NCBI GenBank assembly: GCA_947593275.1
Contig: CANQDN010000050.1
Location: 1 to 9,556, forward strand
DNA length: 9,556 nucleotides
Direction: 5' to 3'
DNA from: an uncultured Bacilli bacterium
Lineage (GTDB): Bacteria; Bacillota_I; Bacilli_A; RF39; UBA660
Below are positions 5,594-9,556 of the stretch, in pieces. Every line of letters begins with the position of its first letter. Positions within the stretch are counted from its first letter, which is position 1. Below the pieces are notes generated by a model that worked only from the letters and a program-made list of their open reading frames with translations, was not told the origin of the DNA and did not search any database. Both the position numbers and the translations under genes were made by a program.

Positions 5594-7867
5594 TTGAAAA
5601 AGAGCATTTTTATAGTGGGAATAGTAGCATTAGGAATAGTCTTTTTGTCTGGGATTACATTCTCATATTTATCGACTGGTGGAAAACAAAGTTTAGCAAA
5701 TACTTTTAATTCAGGATGTTTAAGTATAACAATAGAAAATGAGAGTCCGGCATTAGATTTAACTGGAGTATACCCAGTAAGTGATGTAGAAGGATTAAGT
5801 GGAGAGTCTTATGATTTTACAATTAAAAATAATTGTGATGAAGATACCAGTTATAATATTTCATTAGAAAGTTTAGATCAAAAAAGTAATACATTAGAAG
5901 CAGATTATATAAAAGTAGCATTATCTAGTGATACAATGGATAATTTAATAAGTAAGTTAAGTGAAACCACTTCAATTGAAAAAACAGTAGATGGAGCATA
6001 TGCCTCACATTTATTATATAGTGGAGTAATAGGTAAAAATGAATCAAAAGAATATCATTTAAAAGAATGGATAGATTATGATACAACAAAAGAACAAGGA
6101 GCAAATAAAGTATATAAATCAATAATAAATGTTACAGCGGGAACCAATGTAGAAAATGTACAAACATCTGAGATTAAGTTTGCTTATAGTGGAGGTTCAG
6201 TAACAGGTACAATAACTGGAAGTGCAAAAAATATAACTTATTGTGAAACGAAGAAAAATATGTGTGAACCTAAAGAAGAAGGAATAATAGAAGATAGTGA
6301 AACAACAATTCCTATAAAAGAGTTCGGAACAAAAACAGTGACAACAAGATTAGGTGATTTAACAGTAAATACAGATAGTAAAGGAATGGTATGTGCAAAA
6401 CTAGATAACGGAAAAACAATATGTAGTAATCCAGATGCCGGGAATGGAACACCAGATTTTAGTATTACAAGTGAAGAAGCTGATATGTCTGAAAAAACTT
6501 GCACTTATCAAGGAAATCCAGTTGCTGATTTTGAATCAGGCCCTGGAGCGCCAATATCAGAAACAGGATGCAAAAAAATATATAAAGCAACGATGTATGG
6601 AGAAATATACTATATTTCTGACCCTTTAGCGAAATATGAAACAATGATTGATCAGATGTTAGGTCCATCCATAGGAGATGGAGAATGGGATTCAGAAAAC
6701 TCAATATGTACATACCAAGGTAATCAAGTATTAGGTGCGATGGATGAACAACCAATAACATCAGAAGACAAATGTGGAAAAGTATATAATCCTGAAGAGG
6801 GAATATATATATCTATGACAGCTCAAGATTATTTAGAAATGATGGGTGAAGGAGCAACAAGTGCTGAAGATATGATTAAAGGCATGGGCGCTGAAGACGT
6901 TGAATATGTTGGTGCAGGAATATATAAGGAAGCACCTGGTAAAACAGGAATATATGAGACAGAAGATGAAGAGGGAACAAGTTACTACTATAGAGGAGCA
7001 GTAACAAATAATTATGTAGAATTTGCTAATATGTATTGGAGAATAATCAGAATAAATGGAAATGGCAGTATAAGACTAATTTATAGTGGAAATAAAAATG
7101 ATATAACAGATGATAATAAAAAAGAAGTATTATCAAATGGTTATGATGATAGTGATACACATTATACAGAAATAGTATTGTCTGCAGGAGAAAAAGGAGG
7201 GCCTTTTAGTGGTAGTAATCTATTTGGTGATAATGCCTATGTAGGATATATGTATGGACAAATAGGAGCTAGTAAATATGAAGATGCTCATAAAAATACA
7301 AATGAAAGTAATGCAAAACAAGCATTGGATAAATGGTATAAAATAAATTTACAAAAATATGAAAATCAACTAGATGAAGAAACAGGATTCTGTAATGATC
7401 GAAGCTTAACAACAATTAATATGAGTGGTATTCCTAATACGGGAAGAGGAGCAGACATAACTTATTATGGTCCTTTTCAAAGATTGGAGTTTAATACTAA
7501 GCCAACCTTAAAATGCCCTAATAAGGGAAATGATTATTTTACATGGAAAGAACACGCAAGTACTGGAAATAAAGCATTACAATATCCAGTAGGTCTTATA
7601 ACAGCCGATGAAGTAGCTTTTGCTGGAGGAGTATATCAACAAAATAATACAGGTTATTGGTTATATACGAATAGCACTTATTGGACAATGTCTCCATATT
7701 ACTTCAGCCGTGCATATTCTTACACATTTGAAGTGAGTTCGGATGGTAGTATCAGTAGAATGAGTGTGAATCTCGACTTTGCCTTCCGTCCAGTAATAAA
7801 TGTAGACCCAACAAAAGTAACAATCACAGGCAAAGGCACTCTAGATGATATGTATATCTTTACTTAA
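5594..7867 (+). CDS. Large surface protein: TasA-like N-terminus, Cys repeats, DUF6273-like C-terminus
   Basis: This is a 757-residue protein. The TTG at 5594 is chosen over an in-frame GTG at 5585: AGGAG (5581-5585) sits 8 bases before the TTG and overlaps the GTG. Residues 5-26 form a signal or anchor helix. About 30-200 resembles TasA/camelysin-like exported proteins (LANTFNSGCLSITIEN, later YDFTIKNNC), with a possible C42-C81 bond. Residues 302-343 and 371-412 are two copies of a Cys module beginning CTYQGN and closing with GCKKIY or KCGKVY. From about 460 onward lies the domain shared with the protein at 694: YYYRG, YWRIIRINGNGSIRLIY (W482), FCNDRS, YPVGLITADE, AGG, YWTMSPYYF and FRPVI. 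Location outside the membrane is likely; a ligand is unknown. No LPXTG motif or second hydrophobic anchor is seen. The divergent XRE gene is the likely regulator. No convincing terminator follows before the valS promoter. Confidence 0.85.
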   Translation: MKKSIFIVGIVALGIVFLSGITFSYLSTGGKQSLANTFNSGCLSITIENESPALDLTGVYPVSDVEGLSGESYDFTIKNNCDEDTSYNISLESLDQKSNTLEADYIKVALSSDTMDNLISKLSETTSIEKTVDGAYASHLLYSGVIGKNESKEYHLKEWIDYDTTKEQGANKVYKSIINVTAGTNVENVQTSEIKFAYSGGSVTGTITGSAKNITYCETKKNMCEPKEEGIIEDSETTIPIKEFGTKTVTTRLGDLTVNTDSKGMVCAKLDNGKTICSNPDAGNGTPDFSITSEEADMSEKTCTYQGNPVADFESGPGAPISETGCKKIYKATMYGEIYYISDPLAKYETMIDQMLGPSIGDGEWDSENSICTYQGNQVLGAMDEQPITSEDKCGKVYNPEEGIYISMTAQDYLEMMGEGATSAEDMIKGMGAEDVEYVGAGIYKEAPGKTGIYETEDEEGTSYYYRGAVTNNYVEFANMYWRIIRINGNGSIRLIYSGNKNDITDDNKKEVLSNGYDDSDTHYTEIVLSAGEKGGPFSGSNLFGDNAYVGYMYGQIGASKYEDAHKNTNESNAKQALDKWYKINLQKYENQLDEETGFCNDRSLTTINMSGIPNTGRGADITYYGPFQRLEFNTKPTLKCPNKGNDYFTWKEHASTGNKALQYPVGLITADEVAFAGGVYQQNNTGYWLYTNSTYWTMSPYYFSRAYSYTFEVSSDGSISRMSVNLDFAFRPVINVDPTKVTITGKGTLDDMYIFT

Positions 7868-7902
7868 AATATCTAATAAAACTAAATTTATTTAATTAAA
7901 TA

Positions 7903-7931
7903 TTGCCAAACTAAAATATATTTGATAAAAT
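7903..7931 (+). promoter_or_regulatory. Promoter of valS
   Basis: TTGCCA (7903-7908) and TAAAAT (7926-7931) are 17 bases apart. TGA directly precedes the -10 box and gives an extended -10. Transcription would begin near 7938, so the leader is about 213 bases, which fits the T-box. Confidence 0.7.
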
Positions 7932-7937
7932 AAAAGA

Positions 7938-8128
7938 CGAAAAACGAAGAACAAGAGGAGTAAAGATTAAACTTCTATATAGAGAGCTTATGTTGGTGGA
8001 AATTAAGCAAGAATAAATCTTGAAGGTTGCTTGGGAGTTAGCAAATGCTCGCAGATATGCGTTAAAATAGTTAAGTATAATAAAAGGTGGTACCGCGATT
8101 TTCTTCGCCCTTTGGTATTACCTTTTTT
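7938..8128 (+). ncRNA. T-box riboswitch, valine-specific (GUU specifier)
   Basis: The leader carries the T-box core AAGGTGGTACCGCG (8084-8097), whose UGGU (8088-8091) can pair with the ACCA end of uncharged tRNA. Stem I can be drawn: CAAG (7952-7955) pairs with CTTG (8030-8033) and AAGATT (7963-7968) pairs with AATCTT (8016-8021). They enclose an internal loop with AGTA (7959-7962) opposite GAA (8022-8024), the loop E arrangement, followed by the specifier GTT at 8026-8028, a valine codon, and then a G. A small hairpin CGCA-GATA-TGCG (8050-8061) is probably stem III. In the known mechanism uncharged tRNA-Val stabilises an antiterminator and allows transcription of the synthetase gene. The specifier agrees with the ValRS gene downstream. 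The start is the inferred transcription start; the end is the terminator T-run. Confidence 0.95.
8083..8128 (+). terminator. Regulated terminator of the valS T-box
   Basis: AAAGGTGGTACC (8083-8094) can pair with GGTATTACCTTT (8114-8125), a 12-bp stem with two G-U pairs and a 19-base loop, followed by T residues to 8128. The 5' arm contains the T-box tRNA-binding bases, so this stem and the antiterminator exclude each other. It may also stop read-through from the surface protein gene upstream, which has no clear terminator. Confidence 0.9.
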
Positions 8129-8150
8129 AATTTCTAGAAAGAGGTAAAAT

Positions 8151-9556
<1,406 letters not shown>

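Noticed and set aside
5925..6761. Several overlapping open frames on both strands inside the second surface protein gene
   Set aside because: Their translations are biased shadows (Leu/Ile-rich) of the real frame, which has recognisable domains throughout.
7889..7902. 14-bp palindrome TATTTAATTAAATA upstream of the valS promoter
   Set aside because: It is made only of A and T in very A+T-rich DNA, so chance is likely, and it has no T-run to serve as a terminator.
8037..8039. GTT as the T-box specifier
   Set aside because: The triplet at 8026-8028 fits the loop formed by CAAG/CTTG and AAGATT/AATCTT and the GAA-x-NNN-purine pattern; this one lies outside it.

Overview
The window looks like chromosomal DNA from a low-G+C Gram-positive bacterium of the Bacilli/Tenericutes type, most likely an uncultured gut lineage. 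This rests on very A+T-rich DNA, purine-rich Shine-Dalgarno sites, TTG starts, short U-tailed hairpin terminators and a T-box leader in front of valS. All visible stops are TAA or TAG, and tryptophan is read from TGG, so nothing indicates a recoded TGA. The lineage is inferred from gene style, not from a search.

Layout from left to right. A minus-strand gene (79-534) encodes a regulator with two XRE-type helix-turn-helix domains. It is divergent from a large plus-strand gene (694-2142) for a membrane-anchored surface protein; a good promoter and a perfect 14-bp palindrome lie in the gap. A hairpin and a terminator follow, then the conserved pair yceD (DUF177) and rpmF (ribosomal protein L32), which end at a strong terminator. 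Next comes a 716-residue single-pass membrane protein (3059-5209) whose outer part is a duplicated, WG-repeat-like unit. It converges on a second minus-strand XRE regulator (5239-5484), and the two share a bidirectional terminator. This regulator is divergent from a second large surface protein gene (5594-7867). The window ends with a valine T-box riboswitch and the first 468 codons of valS.

How the genes relate. yceD-rpmF and valS are housekeeping genes. The accessory part is two copies of one arrangement: an XRE-type repressor gene head-to-head with a TTG-started surface protein. The two surface proteins have unlike N-terminal modules but clearly homologous C-terminal domains of about 290-310 residues (WRIIRINGxGSIRLIY, ITADE, AGG, WTMSP and RPVI motifs). 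I believe this belongs to the DUF6273-like, possibly C-type-lectin-like, families. Each promoter region carries a candidate operator. I infer two separately switched members of an expanded surface protein family. The most variable part of the shared domain is its C-terminal end, and codon use there differs from the rest of each gene. That could mean mosaic exchange or diversification, but no reverse transcriptase, recombinase or template repeat is present in the window.
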